Positions 30,984 to 31,322 of a DNA stretch of 31,322 nt are shown piece by piece. The stretch is from an uncultured Lachnospiraceae bacterium (lineage in GTDB: Bacteria; Bacillota; Clostridia; Lachnospirales; Lachnospiraceae), in contig USKC01000005.1 in the NCBI GenBank assembly GCA_900555195.1, positions 1-31,322 of the forward strand, in the 5' to 3' direction. Position numbers and translations under genes: made by a program. The notes beneath the pieces were generated by a model. It had not been told where the DNA came from. It made no database searches and was given only the letters and a program-made list of their open reading frames with translations. Every line of letters begins with the position of its first letter. Position 1 is the stretch's first letter.

Positions 30984-31322
30984 TGGCGGATTATACCATC
31001 ATATCGGATGTGAGTGCCTTTATTGTGCGCACGCTTCGGGAGAAAATGTGCCCAGAGCCGGTGCCGTCTCCGAATAATATAGAGATTTCTTCCCCTGCGT
31101 CTCAGGATGTGGATTATATCGTAGGGCTGTATCTGTATGATATCAGGGAAGAGACGCAGATTGCCCGCCCGCCCATGGTGGAGCGGGGAAAGGTGCAGCT
31201 TTTAAGACCGCCCAAACCATATAGCCTTTATTATATGGTTTTTATCAACGGCTCGTCCCAGATGGGATTGAAAGCGCCGGATATACAGAAAATTGTAGGA
31301 AGGGTGGCACAGATCGTCAATG
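30983..31322 (+). CDS. pvc16: DUF4255 / Pvc16-like CIS protein, 3' truncated by window edge
   Basis: The first 113 residues are visible. The N-terminus MADYTIISDVSAFIVRTLREKM, the strand DYIVGLYLYDIREET and the later PKPYSLYYMVFING follow the DUF4255/Pvc16 N-terminal pattern, in which a conserved LYxI segment precedes a hydrophobic beta strand. In Photorhabdus virulence cassettes and related contractile injection systems, Pvc16 is the cap/tail-terminator protein ending the tube and sheath. No signal peptide is present, as expected for a particle protein. The start overlaps the preceding stop by one base with GGAGGGG at 30972-30978. Assignment is from recalled family features. Sheath and tube genes should follow to the right if it is correct. 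Confidence 0.72.
   Translation, partial: MADYTIISDVSAFIVRTLREKMCPEPVPSPNNIEISSPASQDVDYIVGLYLYDIREETQIARPPMVERGKVQLLRPPKPYSLYYMVFINGSSQMGLKAPDIQKIVGRVAQIVN

Noticed and set aside
20034..31322. Prophage or type VI secretion interpretation
   Set aside because: No integrase, terminase, capsid, lysis, TssJLM or ClpV-like gene is visible; the DUF4255/Pvc16-like gene points to an eCIS-type system instead.
1..31322. tRNA, rRNA, CRISPR array or insertion sequence
   Set aside because: No cloverleaf-like sequences, rRNA motifs, regularly spaced direct repeats or transposase genes were recognised on either strand.

Overview
The window looks like chromosomal DNA of a mid-GC Clostridia member, most likely Lachnospiraceae-like. 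The grounds are purine-rich Shine-Dalgarno sites, several TTG/GTG starts, a split transketolase, a LytTR/GHKL two-component pair, an RsbU/RsbW-type pair and monoderm-style signal anchors. This assignment is inference from gene content; no rRNA or other phylogenetic marker is present. No tRNA, rRNA, CRISPR array, transposase or integrase was recognised.

Region 1 (3-6874, all +) is a carbohydrate/hydroxy-acid catabolic operon. It holds a 5'-truncated GH39-type glycosidase, an Asp/Glu-racemase-family protein, the two halves of a split transketolase, a tartronate-semialdehyde-reductase-type dehydrogenase, a xylose-isomerase-like TIM-barrel isomerase/epimerase and a glycerate kinase. The last three suggest flow through tartronate semialdehyde and D-glycerate into glycolysis. 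A 36-37 bp direct repeat brackets two perfect hairpins before the transketolase, and a hairpin-rich spacer ending in a terminator-like structure follows the glycerate kinase.

Region 2 (7212-16240, +) is envelope and signalling: a membrane-anchored M23 peptidase, a LytTR response regulator with an overlapping GHKL sensor kinase behind a near-consensus promoter, a DUF2156-type protein, an EamA transporter, a membrane protein with a degenerate anti-sigma-like ATPase domain, a dCache-HAMP-PP2C (SpoIIE/RsbU) phosphatase, and an RsbW-like kinase that overlaps the phosphatase gene.

Region 3 (16340-19935) is a divergent signalling block. On the minus strand are a sensor-kinase-like protein with no visible phosphoacceptor histidine box and a membrane SH3b protein. 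On the plus strand are a 64-aa acidic protein, an OmpR-family regulator and an orthodox histidine kinase.

Region 4 (20034 to the right edge, +) is the most unusual part. The last, truncated gene resembles DUF4255/Pvc16, a contractile-injection-system (CIS, phage-tail-like) protein. It is the seventh gene of a tightly packed set: a 602-aa protein with an N-terminal motif that I associate with CIS loci, a kinase-fold-like protein with a C-terminal membrane helix, a membrane protein with a degenerate class III nucleotidyl-cyclase domain plus TPR, a membrane-anchored MORN-repeat protein, a TolC-like secreted coiled-coil protein, and a 1058-aa secreted or anchored coiled-coil protein. I infer that this is the leading end of a CIS locus with its own envelope-associated module. 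Sheath, tube and baseplate genes would lie beyond the right edge and are not visible here.
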